Shown: positions 34,601-47,203, counted from the stretch's first letter. The stretch is DNA of 64,000 nt from Lyophyllum atratum (GCA_014905825.1 JACGCN010000046.1:62001-126000); one strand, 5' to 3'. Notes: generated by a model from the sequence alone, not told the origin. A program made the numbers and translations.

Positions 34601-35171
34601 GAGCGACCTTTGCACTCGCTAAGGCATTGCTATCGTCCCAAGATCCTGACAACGAGAGCAACGTAAGCCAATCAGAGAAAACGACTGCGGATTGTGCGTA
34701 CTTAGCGTAAAGGCATTGTTTTCGGTGAACAATAAACTTGCCAGAAATAAGGAAGTTGGAAGTAGCATCCGAAAATCTGTAATTTTCTGGGGTCAGTCGT
34801 CGGTGTATCAGCGGGGTTCGCGGAGACCTCACCAGCGGGCTCGGTCAAGAGTTCGACATCAAGTACCTTCGCTTAAGTACCATCTCCACCCCATCAATGC
34901 TTCTTTTTGACAGGCATAGCAGTGCACAAGACCAAAACAGGTGGCTACGAGTCGTTTGTTCTTCGCGATCAAATTTGCAGCGATGATTGATGCTATGTGG
35001 CCGAATAACGGGCCCCGAGACAAGCCGAGAGTAGATGGAGGGCATTCTGCACCCTAGAAGTCCTTTAAGATACTGAATTCGTACATTCTCAGACCTTTGT
35101 AAAGGCAGGCTTGAAGCCACAGCTGACGTTGAGAGCAAGAGCAGGATGGTTGGGGTCGAGGCGCGTGACAT
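31676..35171 (-). CDS. GH3 beta-glucosidase-type glycoside hydrolase, many exons
   Basis: The first exon holds the signal peptide MSRASTPTILLLLSTSAVAS. Exon structure between about 35090 and 34680 is uncertain. From 34660 a continuous GH3 protein can be read: SWDDSNALASAKVAQMTLDE, LGIPSFCFNDGPAGVRL, FLGPSMDI, RNPKAGRGWESFGPDPYLNG, VQACAKHLIANNQEHWRYG, MCAYNRFNG, the nucleophile aspartate in YVVSDWGATHDSA (about 33635), MVTRILAPWYRFGQDS, the second domain with ASAILLKNN and AFVFVNA, and the fibronectin-like C-terminal domain (FEFGFGLSYTTFTYSSLSL to RDIRLTGSF). GH3 enzymes release glucose from beta-glucan fragments, so this gene could act downstream of the neighbouring GH30. The intron after GDYIVI appears to start with GC (33551) instead of GT; apart from that the gene looks intact. 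Confidence 0.88.
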
Positions 35172-38100
35172 GAAAATAATCGACAAATCAAGATCATCAA
35201 ATCTCGCGTAGATCACAAAATTCCCTAGATAATGCAAGTTCTTCGGATATAGGTCGTGAGCCTTTGGCGAAATTAAGACTCCAAGAGCTTTACGCCTTAT
35301 ACGCCTGCGTCATTGCTTCATGACAGCAGATGGTGGCAAGGTCGTAGGTCCGGAGGCATAGTGCAATATCATACCAGCAGGGTCAGCAGGTCATCTAACA
35401 CATAACGACATCATACATAAGATCGGCTTCTTGTTTTAGGAAAATCTCTCGCGTGGTCAGAACTCGCATCAGCGGACCGCCAAGACGTTTGAAGGGCATC
35501 TACCGAGAGGGGATGTGCGGTATCCTCATTCACTTTGCGGCGAGAGTCAGAGACCAGGTGGGTAGAAAAATAAGGCTACGCCTCGATCGTGAGGGTGTAC
35601 GGCATCAGACCTGATATGACGCAGGTAGAGCACGAAGTTTAACAGAGCGTCGGAGATCATAGCTGTTCAGATTGGAAGCCCCAAAGCATACAGCAGCGCG
35701 AAGAGGATACACGGTGAGGCGTCAAGAAAAACAAAGCGATAATATGACTTAGACACTCGGATGTCCACATAAACGTAAATGTGGGGACAGTACAAAGATA
35801 CGTGGGGGTTTCGCCGGATCGCGAGAATTCACACCGATGGATGGAACAAGCGGGCGCAGCTGAGAGGAACCAAGGAGCGCCGCCATGTAAAGAATAAGCG
35901 AACACAAGAAGGAAAGAAGACGCACGAGAGCTCATCCCGGACAAGAGCACAGGACCCCAACATTCAAAGCTTCGTCATATGTCTATGAGCGTCGTATAGG
36001 CGACAGTCTCAATATACGTAGAAACTGGGCTCTGAGTTTATAGGTGCTTAGCCGTGTTCGAGAGTTGTGCAGACAAAAAGAAACCAAGAAGCATGTCAAG
36101 TAGGATAAGAGAGCTCATCCCGAACGAAAGCACGGAACCCCTGCAGTCAAAGCTTCGTCACTGCGTCTATGTTGCCGTCGTATAAGCGACAGCATCAGCA
36201 TACGTAGAAACTTGGCTCTGAGTGTAAGGGGTGCATAGCCGCGTTGGAGAGAGCTATGTGGCACAGAGGGTGGAAGGGAAGGATGTATAGGGGCAAATGA
36301 GAGCTAGCGAGGACTGAGGCAGAAATGGTTGAGAGGCAAGGGTGTTTGATAGAAGACGAACGGCAAGGGAGGGGGTTTATATAGACAGCTAGAGGCACCA
36401 ATCGATGTATCGATAACCTAATCCCGGGATGGATTCAGATAGCGAGATTGGTTTGGAGCGTGCTCGGGTCATCCCGCGATGACGAGCTGACAGCGACACT
36501 AAGTGCAGTGACACCGGAGAACCAGGGACACAGGACAAAAGCAGGGCAGATGGGTAAAACCAAGCAACCAACCGGAGACCGAGATGGGTTTAGAGTTAGA
36601 GGAAATGTGGTTGTTCTCCTTCGTTCGTTTATTCTCATATACAACATGACGAGGCTGGAGAAACCCGTGGTGTGAAGTGCAGCACCGTTTCCGTGTGTAT
36701 CAGCATGGACAAGTAGAGAGTATCTCCATTCTCTTGATGAGGGAATAGGAAGAAGCCTCCTAAAGGGGGCATTGAGACAAAGGGCCCTCAGCTTTGTCGG
36801 TAGATTCCGCGCTTAGGACGTCGAAATTGAAGACAAAGTACGCGTACATACCTTAGCAATTCCTTCAAATATAACGGTGGTCTCGCGGGGGGCAGGGAAT
36901 GCGCAGAGTAGTGACCTGAGGTAGCTTGAGTCACTCAGCACATCATGGTCGGAGCTGGTGGCGGGATCATCGACGGGATCTTGCGCGGGATCTAGCCGAA
37001 GCCACGTGTGTATGGTGATGCAGCAGCGGACGCTATCAAAAAAAATTCCTCCTTGGGTCTGCCAGATGTCGACCTTGTCTCTCGTCTTGCTTGTCTCGAT
37101 ATCTTCCTGATCCCCTGGAAAATTTCTATCTCTGCGTCTGAGAGAAGCCTCCTACTCAGTCAATGCTATCTCAGAAAGTCAGTTTTGATAAGATTTAGAC
37201 CACCGCCAATCTTCAACCTTGCCCCACCTTCAAGCCTGTCAGAAGAGGACACAAATAAGACGCCTTACACTTAGCCAGGAAAGCATAGCAGGATGATGAC
37301 TCTGAGCATCGGGCCAGGGAATTCGGTTCGTCTTGGCATTGCTTGCAAGGATGTGGTGAATTCAAATAAACAGGCAGCGACATGGCACAGCAGTTGCAAG
37401 TCGTCGCAAGTTAGACCCTCCTCGTACCACGAGTGACGAGGCCCACACAGACTTGTCACGTCCTAGTCCATTCACGGTCTAGAACCGTAGGCCGCACATG
37501 GACTTCCATCCCCGTAAGTTTCTCCTTGCACCATGCACATGCACTATCTGAACTGAAGGATTTTGTGTGCTTAGGAGAAACGTAACCCTGGCTTGTCTCT
37601 GACGACGCGATTAATATACGCAAATTCGCGTTTCTCGAGGCGCCAAGTAACGGTCGACGACAGCTGCCCGGCACGATGCTCCCCACGCATGATGCTAACG
37701 TTGGCGGTCGATGGTTACTATGCTAAGAATGTTCATATGCTGCATTGAAAGAGACGTCAGCCTCTATGTACATCACTCTGAATGTGCGTCGCCTATTCTT
37801 CGTCGTGTCCCCCAAGATACTAACAATGTAGTCCGATAGGGCTCTCATCCAAACGCACTGTTGGTCGTTCATTCGATGAACAGTTGATAATTCCCCAGTC
37901 GATGCCGTGTAGATCGGAGACTGCCGAGATGAGTATGTCAAGGCGCCAGAAATAAATTTGAATCTCGGGTTATGCGCATCAAAGTACGCGGGGACGAATC
38001 TTTCTCTCACTCTCTGACCCTTCGTCTACGGACACTGGTGGCCGCCGTATGAATGCAAACATTGCGGGGTCATGAAACTCTTTGGCGAACCTTGTTCTCA

Positions 38101-38477
38101 CCCGGCCCCGCTCTAAGACCTTTGATCACAATGATAGAGTCAAAGATCTTTGGCGCAGTAGAAATGGAGATTCTCTCTCTACGGAGTAAACGACGCAGGT
38201 CAGCAGGTTGTTTTTCAACCCCTTTCTAGGTTCCGAACAGGTCTGGCTTACAGAAACGCCCGCCCCTTTTCACCTACCATTTCGTTAGGTAACCAAGTAT
38301 TATCTCACAGGTCATACCGTACAGAGTATGCCCGACGGCGCTATCCTCATCATTTTACATATCCGCATGGACGAAGAGACGGCGCTTCGAATGCGGCCCT
38401 TCCTCAGGTACTATGCGCTCCACTTCTCTCATCACGAGAAAGTATCCAAAGCGAGGTCTAGGGCCGCCGTTCAATTC
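35172..38477. other. long non-coding stretch with one direct repeat
   Basis: Over 3 kb with no gene that I can support. A minus-strand frame at 37723-38010 has reasonable composition (RFKFISGALTYSSRQSPIY) but no motif. The direct repeat at 35928-36252 is listed separately. Confidence 0.45.
35928..36252 (+). repeat. tandem direct repeat, period about 183 bp, two copies
   Basis: GAGCTCATCCCG at 35928 and again at 36111 opens a unit of about 140 bp containing CAAAGCTTCGTCA, CGTCGTATA(G/A)GCGACAG, CATACGTAGAAACT-type and GGCTCTGAGT blocks and ending GCCG(T/C)GTT(C/G)GAGAG. About 40 bp of less similar sequence separates the two. Non-coding. Confidence 0.75.
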
Positions 38478-38485
38478 TATAAAAG
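38478..38485 (+). promoter_or_regulatory. TATA box of six-cysteine protein 1
   Basis: TATAAAAG, 55-62 bp upstream of the ATG at 38540; the paralogue has the same element at the same distance. Confidence 0.65.
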
Positions 38486-38539
38486 CCCAGCACGTCGCAC
38501 CGTTTCTCATCAACCTCCCACTTCCAGTCTTACTTCAGA

Positions 38540-38931
38540 ATGCTGTTCAAATTGGGTGCCTTCGTCTCTCTCCTCGCCACCACCGCTGCTGCTCTACCCG
38601 CTGCGCAGGCGGAGTGTGTGACTTGTCCTGCTACCGATCTTGATGGATTGGCCCTCGTAGCAGGTAGCGGTGGATCAATGGGAACTCCCAGGTTCTGCGG
38701 GTGCGTAGGGCTTGGTTGCTGTGCATTCATGAAGCTGACGCTGTTCTCACCAGTTACTCTGCGGACGCAACGGGTGCCTCGGGGCCCCAGGTTACTTGCT
38801 TCTACGGTGTACGTTTTCATTCCGCGATGCTATGTAAAAACAAGAACTTACGGTTTTCATAGTCTGCAGGAGGCTTGTTCTCCCCTTCTGGTCCCTCTTG
38901 TCCGCCAACCGCTCCTCTTGTATCGTGCTAG
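38540..38931 (+). CDS. small secreted six-cysteine protein, tandem copy 1
   Basis: Exons are 38540-38700, 38754-38806 and 38870-38931, with introns of 53 and 63 nt; about 91 residues. Signal peptide MLFKLGAFVSLLATTAAALP is followed by a mature part of about 67 residues with six cysteines, in the order EC, TC, FCGYS, TCFY, SCPP and a last C. The second intron uses a GTGTAC donor, chosen because it restores the frame and the CPP-x-APLV-x-C ending of the paralogue at 40144. The stop replaces a Lys codon of the paralogue (TAG versus AAG), so this copy lacks the final KWQ. No family name is known to me; size and cysteines suggest a disulfide-stabilised extracellular protein. Confidence 0.8.
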
Positions 38932-40075
38932 TTGCAGTGAGTTACTGACTTGTCGCTCTTTGTCATGAAAATGACGGACCATGGGAAATCAGATTACCCC
39001 CGACAGCGGGATCGCTTGAACTGGGTGCCGCCTCGTTCGAGAGCCTGGCTCGCATTGCATTGGAGGAGTCGTCAGGAGATCAGCAGTGATTCGAAGCTAG
39101 TGCCAAAGGAGTAGATCGTATGATCCTGCGCTTTGGATACATAGGGCAAGATATGGAGGGTAATTGCTCTGAATTAGAGATGACATCGAGTCCGCCAGAA
39201 CTATATCTCTTGCTTCCATCTTGACAGGAAAAGAAACGTGTCGGTGTATTGCTCGAGTCGAAATCGGTCCATTGAAGCTTCTCCAGCCGCTGAGCTATGG
39301 TGAGGGTCTCGCCTGTGCTCCCTGCCCGTAATCGTGACGTCAAATTGAGTGGAAGGAGTGCAATAGTGACACGACGACCAGGAAGGCTGTAAGTTAAGAA
39401 GGAAAGTTAGAGCCATAGAGTCCTTGCGTGTGGTATACCGAGGTTCTTTCCTCGGGCGCGCTTTCCATTTCTTAATTAGATACGAGCGTCTCTCGACAAC
39501 ATACAGAACATCAGATACCAGTACTTACGGCGAGGTGGGTATGGTGTGAGAGTGGGTATGAGATGCCGCTGGGCCGGAAAAAGCCATGATGGTAAGGGCA
39601 CAGGAACCGAACACTTCTTCAGCGTTCCACCCCTGACTTTCGACCATCATGTCGAGTTCAAGACCATTGCTGAATATCCCCTCTTACCCCTCTAGTCCCC
39701 TCTTTCCCCTCGCGCAGTGCGGAGACTTTTTGCCGCCGAATGAACGTAGCAGATGGCATCCAGCGTTGGCGCGGTAATAACGGATTTTTGTTGTAGATGG
39801 ACAGCAAATGGTGGGGGTGAAAGGTCTATTCGCCCGAATCCGTCAATGCTATTAACATAATATGACTGTTAGGTCAAGCCGCCTCTCAAGTAGCTGTCAG
39901 TCCTTTGACTTTAATGTCTTCCAGAAGTCGCCCGAAGCCGTCAAACCGACGCAATCATTGCCAACATTTTAGCAGCCACATGGCCGAATGGACCCCTGTA
40001 ATCTCCTCACCCATCGTAAGCCCTGCCATCTTCATCATTGACGAAGTCGGCCATTCTAGACTCGTCTCGTAGGGT
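38932..40075. other. spacer between the two six-cysteine genes
   Basis: About 1.1 kb with no supportable gene. Confidence 0.5.
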
Positions 40076-40083
40076 TATAAAAG
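40076..40083 (+). promoter_or_regulatory. TATA box of six-cysteine protein 2
   Basis: TATAAAAG, 61-68 bp upstream of the ATG at 40144. Confidence 0.65.
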
Positions 40084-40143
40084 CAGATAGGTGTCGCACC
40101 GAACTCGTCAGCGCCCGCCCAGTTCCAGAAGCCCTCGTTCGTG

Positions 40144-40565
40144 ATGTTGTTCAAACTCTCGGCTCTCGTTTCTCTCCTCGCTCGTACTGCCGCCGCTCTG
40201 CCTGCTGCGCAGTCGGACTGTGCGACGTGCCCCTCTGCAGATCAGCTCGTGGGGACCACGTCATATACGCTGGTGGCTGGGAGCGGTGGGACAATCGGTG
40301 TTCCCCGGTACTGCGGGTACGTCGGCTTTAGTTACTGAGATTAATTTTGAAGTTCTGATACTTCATCAGTTACTCGACAGACGCATCAGGCGCCTCAGGC
40401 CCGCAAATTACTTGCTTCTACAATGTGCGTAGTTGTCCTTCCAATGATCTCGAGCTCGTAACACACATCGTCTGATGAACCTCGTAGAACTCCGGAACCC
40501 TGTTCTCTGGTGCTGACCCCGTCTGCCCACCTATCGCTCCTTTAGTGACGTGCAAGTGGCAGTGA
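40144..40565 (+). CDS. small secreted six-cysteine protein, tandem copy 2
   Basis: Exons are 40144-40316, 40370-40424 and 40488-40565; intron lengths 53 and 63 nt are identical to those of copy 1 at 38540. The product has about 101 residues: signal peptide MLFKLSALVSLLARTAAALP, then DCATCPSADQL, VAGSGGTIGVPRYCGYS, GASGPQITCFYN, VCPPIAPLVTCKWQ. All six cysteines are conserved between the copies, and the segments around them are the best conserved. An in-frame GTG just before the ATG is not used as start. The shared TATA box and introns show a recent tandem duplication. Function unknown. Confidence 0.85.
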
Positions 40566-42239
40566 GTCATTCACCTATATTCTAAGGAAACGAAAGTATC
40601 GGACTTCTTTTCAGATAGATAAATGAGATGGCCTTCACTCACCTGCGGGTTCTACGGGTAAAAATGAAAAGAAGACTTTACCTAGAATTGGACTTCTCAA
40701 CTCGAATCGACATGCTGTTGGGATAGATAGATAGGCGTGTTATACTGAATGTGCAACTCCTGCATGCACGACTGGAATATCTACTCAGTGAAGCCGAGGA
40801 GAATTGAGATAACAACTTGAGATCTCGATATTCAGTGGACAGAAATCATGCTGTTCGATGCACGTGCCAGCAGCCCACGCACGGACCACTTGAAATTTTT
40901 CTATATAAACCTCCGCCCGGCCTTCCTGATTTCCTTAGAACATACTCATCAGGATCTATTTTATAGAAACTGACCGAGTCTCGCATTTTTACAAATGCCG
41001 CATCCTTCATATCCACCCGATGACCTTCGCGCCCACTCGTTATACTGAGAACACGGCTCTGCTTGCAGAGTCTCGAGGACGTTTGGCTAGCTCTTCTTAC
41101 GCGCTTGCAAAAGCCGTTCGAGGAGCTTGTCAGCGAGTTGGGCGTTTGTCTGATGGATTTTTCCCTCGTATTGTTGTACATAGTCATTAGGTACTGTAAT
41201 TAGCCTTGCAATGAACCTTTGGTCCTCGTACATCCCAGCCCAGTTCGGAAAGACTGACAAAACAACTTCACTTCATTTTCTATGCGGCACGCGTAATAAG
41301 GCACATGGATGATTGGATCTGCTGATTATCCGTGCCTCTGATCGGTTTCCGGCATCTGACACGACTTCAACTTTGCCACGATGCGCGGAAGGTTTGTCCT
41401 GCCAGGAGAAGCTACCAGGGTTGTCTCTTTACACCGCGGCATGCGACATATACCGCGACACGTCATGGCTTCTAGTATGCGCCGACCATCGTGGAGCGTT
41501 TCTTCTCCAGCTCTAGCGGAGCAATGTCTATCGTCATCATCTTTATGGAGGACGGAGGAATTGCGGGCATGGTTAATGGTCATGACGCCATGGTACAAAC
41601 TTTGATCATTCGTTTCGATTTTGACAGATGCTCTTCCCCTTGCCCTTAGGAAATATGCTCCTTCTGTCGGACAACTCTCACGAGCGTGGTATTCGTCTTG
41701 TAAGACGAAAATTTCATAGTGGTAGGTGCCCAAATGGTACTGCTCTTGTGGCTGGGGAGACTTGCCGGCTTACCTTACAGAGGCAGGGATTGTGCCATGT
41801 TCGATGAATGGCCACGAGCTGACACGATGTCATTGAACGTCTCCATGTCTTGGCGGCGTTGTGGAGCCATGAACGATTCATCAGCCTAGCAGAGCTCAGG
41901 GACAATTTTCCAATATGGATGGCCTTGGCGCCATACCCACCGCGGGTCCGCCGGTGAGCATCCAAACAGCCCCCCCGGGAAGATCTCCTGACGCGATCCG
42001 AACACCAATAGACAACGATGCTTCTGGATGAACACAAATGAAATGGATCGAAGCAATCGCAATGACATCGACGTTCCCTGAAACGGAAAACATATCAACC
42101 CTGTACATCCCTGCACCATTTGACCTGTCACGGCATACAACATACGCGTCTCAAGTTCCGTTCTCGTGGCATCGAAACGGTCCCTAGGGTTCCTCATAAG
42201 GACTGATTGCCAGGTCGTCTTTCCACTTCCACGGACGCG
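40566..42239. other. no gene recognised
   Basis: Minus-strand frames at 40846-41187 and 41886-42197 have protein-like composition (the latter with VDVIAIASIHFICVHPEA in one frame) but show displaced frames and no family motif. They could be relics; I cannot support a gene. Confidence 0.4.
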
Positions 42240-44255
42240 ATGGTCCTCAAGTTCGTCCTCGCCGCTGCCCCCCTCGTTCTCCTAGCCCAAAGCCATCCTA
42301 CTGACACTGGGTTCGAAAAACGCATCCTCTTCGACCCCGTCTGCGTGCAAATCGAGGGTGCTACGTCATCGGCCACTTCGGTCAGCTATCCAGGTGCGTC
42401 GTCATGAGATGTCGAAGAAATACAGTACTCAGATTTCTGGACTTTAGGTAGCCTACGATACGATAAGGACATCTCCCACTGGGCGAGCTCAAGCACGCAG
42501 CTTGCGAAGTGCAGTGTACGACCAGGAACGGCAGCCGATGTAGGGATCATCGTGCGTCTGAACTTCCTTGTCCAGATAGTGGTCGGTACTGACTTGTGTC
42601 GCAGCTCGGAATCGTCGGCTCGACGCAAACTCCTTTCGCGGTATGGTCCTAACCACCCTGTCTACGCGTACCACTCCCGCTCAAGGTTCTTATAGGTGAA
42701 AGGTGGTGGTCACGCCTCCAACCCAGGCTTCTCATCGACATCGGGGGTCCTCATTGCCATGTCCCGTTTCTCCGAAGTCACCTATGACGCAGCAGCGCAA
42801 ACGGCCGTGATCGGGGCTGGGCTCATCTGGGACGATGTATATGCTGCACTCGCGCCTCATAACGTCAACGTCTTGGGTGGACGCGTGACTGGGGTTGGTG
42901 TAGCAGGTTTCACGCTCGGTGGAGGTACGTTTGTCGCGTTTGTATTTACGCTAGTCTCAGTACCTCATTCGAACAGGCTATTCATGGCTGACGAACCAAC
43001 ATGGCTTGACTATCGACACCGTCACCGCATTCGAGCTCATCAAGCCTAATGGCGCTGTCGTTACTGTCACTCAGGCATCAGACCCTAATCTTTTCTTCGG
43101 CCTCAAGGTGCGATGGTTTGTTTCTTGATTCCATCATCTGAACTGAGGTCGACCCAGGGCGGCATGAATAACTTTGTATGAATTCCTCCCACCTTCTTCA
43201 TCTTCCCAATACTAAAGACTCGTAGGGAATCGTCACTCGTTTTACCCTCAAAACCTTCCCGCAAGGACAGGTTTGGGTAAGTACCGCGCTATGAACATCT
43301 TCCTTTCCTATGCCAACGTACTGGACAACAGGGTGGCCTGATCACATACACATTCCCTCAAATCCCCGACGTGGCCGCTGCAACTGCAAGCTTCTCCGCC
43401 TCTGTTACAGATCCGAAGGCTAGCATTATTACCACTTATAACTTCCTTCTCGGACAGGTATAGTCCTCTTCTGGTTCATGCTTGATACACTCCTGACCCC
43501 TTCTTTAGCCCGGCATCTCCCAACTAGTGTTCTATGATGGCCCCACACCTCCAGCCGGCATCTTCGATGATTTCCTGGCGATACCCCACCTGACTCAGGA
43601 CGTGTCAACGCGTGACTTCTTATCCCTGGTCAAGTCATCCCCCGCGAACTCTACTTACGGCTCACGGTAAGAGTGCCATTCTTCTCGATCATACTTCGGT
43701 GCTTAGACTGTAGCTCCATTGCAGGGGTATCTTCAATACCGTCTCCCTCACGCAGTACACACCCACAATCCTGGCGGCAGTCCTTAATGAAACGGTTGTA
43801 CGTCCATTTCGAAGTATCTTTCCTGTATCCTGCCTCATTTCTTCCCCGTAAACTAGTTCTGGGGTGCCCATCTCAGCTTCGACACCGGCCTCTTCATCTC
43901 CTACGACGTCGAGCCTTTCCTTCCCACTCTCTTCTCCCATGGTGCCGCCTCTTCCTCCGCCTACCCGCCCTCACGGACTGTCGGTCTTTCCCCTTTCAAC
44001 ATTTACTACGCATGGGCTCTTGGGCTCTCTGACGACGCCTTCCATGATGCGGCGAGGCAGAGTGCAGCCCGTATCAAGAATTTGGCAATCGCGGAGGGAC
44101 AGGATGTAAGCGGCGCGGCTGTGTACCCTAACTATGCAATTTACGACACACCACTGTCTGGGTTATATGGCGCAAATGTGCCGGCGCTGCAGGCGTTGAA
44201 GGCTTTGGTCGACCCAGGGAATGTTATGGGCCTTGCGGGTGGGTTCAAGCTATGA
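42240..44255 (+). CDS. secreted FAD-linked oxidase (BBE-like / AA7-type), about 11 exons
   Basis: Ten short introns were placed so that one protein runs from MVLKFVLAAAPLVLLAQSHP (signal peptide) to MGLAGGFKL. Landmarks of the PCMH-type FAD domain: VKGGGHASNPGFSSTSGVLI, whose histidine is the usual site of covalent flavin attachment; AVIGAGLIWDDVYAAL; NVLGGRVTGVGVAGFTLGGG; YSWLTNQHGLTIDTV; and GLKGGMNNFGIVTRF. The substrate-binding half follows and the C-terminus YPNYAIYDTPLSGLYG and LKALVDPGNVMGLAGG resembles the berberine-bridge ending. Such enzymes oxidise sugars, alcohols or alkaloid-like substrates with O2 and release H2O2; the substrate here is unknown. The gene looks intact. With the glycoside hydrolases at 27-35 kb it adds to the secreted set. 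Confidence 0.88.
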
Positions 44256-45931
44256 GTTTCTACTGCATATACCGTCTGGGACGTTTTCGCACATATATTC
44301 TTTTTGCTTGGGGCTTATTGATTGTATCTAGCGTATCTACATCGACTACTTGGTAAATGGAAAAGGAATACTTGCCATATTGAGTTCTCCTTGCTGTAAC
44401 TCGTCTTGGATGTCGAGCTCTGACCTACCGCAGCCTCTCGCTTACTGTATCTGTACGACTAGGGAATGGGAATTCTATTGGCGTGATTTATAACCATATG
44501 ACTATGAGATGTAACCTCGCGTACCCATGTATAACCCCTCGAGGATGGTGACGCAGTCTCGTCGATGCTGAATGGTATATTCTTCGGTGCCTAGTCTCTG
44601 ACCATACATGGAGTTATGCAGCCTGGAGCTCAACCGAGATGAAAGCAAGAGAGGAATCTGCTGGTGGATGTACACCGGCTTTGAAGGAACCCTCATCGCC
44701 ATGGGTGGGAGATCAGTGTGATTCTGATCCCTATTCTCCGTGCCCGAAATAGCACACATGTTGGCAGCGGAGAAGGCTCTTCCACGATCGCTATGTTGGC
44801 GCCGTTGACAAGCGTCTAGAGAGGACTATTTTCGCAGCTTGGATCTGAGAGATAACTGAATGTGCATAGCATGCTGCGCAAAAGAAGCTGACCGAAGTCC
44901 GGATGGAGGCCCCGGGATGGTACCGGCTTGGCCCTGGAATCTTCCAAGGCTTCTCGGAGGACTGATTTGCCTTGAACTGCAACTGGGCAATTTCCTTAGA
45001 TCGATTACGAACGTGGATATGGGACACTGCGTTGAGAATTACCCATTCGCGTAAGATTTCCAAAAAGGTCGAGCTGGGTCTTGTTTAAGAACAAATAGTA
45101 TAGAAGAAGGAACGTGTCAGAAAGCTCACTCCTGGATACAACTTCAATATAAGCAAGAGTGGCCAAGAGTACGAGCATGATGCATTCAACGGGGCTGCAT
45201 TGATAAATTACCGGGAGGAGGAGCGGAGACGCAGGTGGACCAATTGAATGTGGCGATGTACCTGCCCGATCTCCTGACAAAAACAGGCTATAGTGGTCTG
45301 GACAGTCACCTCCTCTCGGCACATGTTCGAGGTCCGGAAGGCGCAATGTATTCCCAGACTTTAGCGCTGGTTGGTGAGCGCCGAGAAGCCCGCAAAAACT
45401 GCGGTCAATGAGCTACAGGCGGTAGCTGCCTTGGTGGCACCAATCATCAGTGATCACCAATCAGTCCTCAGGCTTGGCTTTGAGTGCACTGCTTGTTGAC
45501 CGCGGCGGAGAAAAAGGGCTTACAAGACTGCCATGAGATAGGCTGACAGAACGACAGGATGGACAACCCAGGCATGATCTGCTCGAGCGATCAATAAGAA
45601 AAGTGATTGCGAGGACAGCAGGCAAAGAGTGAGACGAATCTATACGTACTGGGCATCTCCGCATGTGGGAAGCAATCCAAGATTATACGGGCCCAGAGCA
45701 TGATTGACCCATGCATAGACGCGCTTGATCATGCGTGCATGTGCAGAGACGATTGGCGACAGATATGTTGACGTCATGTGTATGGGGAAAACTTTCCGTG
45801 GCCGATATCTCCATCTCCTACAAACCATGTAATAGTGTGCCAACGTCTAGCAGATACTAATATCATCTCACTTCTCTTGTTCCTTCACGTCTCCAGGTCT
45901 TCACGCCTACGTTTCCTCTCCATTGCGTCCT
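44256..45931. other. no gene recognised
   Basis: A minus-strand frame at 45005-45346 contains a hydrophobic stretch (CIMLVLLATLAYIEVV), possibly a membrane-segment relic, but it has no start context or partner exons. Confidence 0.45.
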
Positions 45932-47203
45932 ATGATCATCCGGTCATCGTCTCCTCATCATCCCTTCCAGCGAACATCAGTGCTGCGTAGCTCACTCCCG
46001 TACCATATCATAGGTGCGTGCGACTGAGCGGTGTTCGCCGACGAAGCTCAACTCTCGTCAATGACAGTGACGGAACCACTTAACGGAACCGAAAACGCCG
46101 GTCCTAGCAGTTATATCCCCCAGATTGCAAACAAACATATGGATCGGGGCTCTCCTCCAAGGACCATTTGCCATGTTGAGCACCCGCGTGTAGATGACGA
46201 GAGGCCTACAATGTGGTCAGACTCCGAATGGCAAACTCCTCTTTCTTCCTCTATAAGTCGTGTCGAACTCTCCGGAGGACGAGACACCAGTGCCGACGAA
46301 GCATGCTGGTGGTGGGCACCAGGAGTCGATGCAGGGCCACCTCCTCACGCACGACCACTCTACTCGACGATTCCGCTACCGGCGGAGGATCTGCCATGCG
46401 CATTCGACACGTCGGAGCTACGCAGCACGCTAGGAACATCAACCAAGTCTACAATGCTGCCGCCGACCTCGGCGTCAAAGATGTCATTGGTGCCTAATCC
46501 TATCCATCAACCGATTCCCCGCTACTTTAGCGCCCAGGCCCCCTTCTCCGTCCTGCACACCGAACCGAGCCCGTGCCCGAGCCCGAGCCGCCGTTCTGCC
46601 CTCCTTCCGATCGGGACGACCTTGAGCTCACACCGCCGACGGTCATCACCGAAAACGGGGGCATGTCTGCGATGGTCCAGACAGGAGGAAGCTTGGAAAT
46701 GGAAATCCCCCGTGAAGGACAACATACAGCCGCATTACTCCAGCACAACTAAGGAGCCGAAGCTCATTCCGCATTCAGTCCCAACTCGCCTCTCCCACCT
46801 TCAGCAGATGTACGAGCACGATCTGTACCCACAACCCGACCCACCCCACCATGAAAGCTTGTACGACAACACAGGCACCTCGGCATACCGCCAGCCAAGA
46901 ACCACAAACATCGCCCTCCCTGGCACTTTCCCAAGACGCGACCCACGGTCAATGCGACGCGTGTCCGATTTTGGACCTGGCTATGCCGTCCAGGTAGCCA
47001 GCCGCGGTGTGGACTGTGTTGAAGGGCGGGACGTCCAGGCGCGACTCGGGTTCCTGGTCCGTCCTGGCGGCAAGACAGCTTATGTGCACCATCACGTCGC
47101 TGGGGGCGACGATATCCCGATCATCGGGGATGAAGCAGAGGACATTCTGGAGGTGGTTCGATGCAGCACGTGTAGCCCGGATATAGGGCAGAGGGGATGG
47201 TGA
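45932..47203 (+). CDS. proline-rich protein of the expanded PPPHxRxLY family, single copy P1
   Basis: Exons are 45932-46013 (82 nt) and 46068-47203; the 54-nt intron (GTGCGT..GACAG) is in phase 1, and the product has about 405 residues. The short first exon (MIIRSSSPHHPFQRTSV...) is supported because P2 at 48265 has a first exon of the same length and phase. The family motif is GPPPHARPLYSTIPLPAED (residues about 125-145). A long disordered Pro/Ser/Arg-rich middle follows. The C-terminal segment (RLGFLVRPGGKTAYVHHHVA, then EAEDILEVV and RCSTC) aligns with the VTVGDVL part of the other members. The gene may be a short offshoot of DUF6699. Function unknown. Confidence 0.7.
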
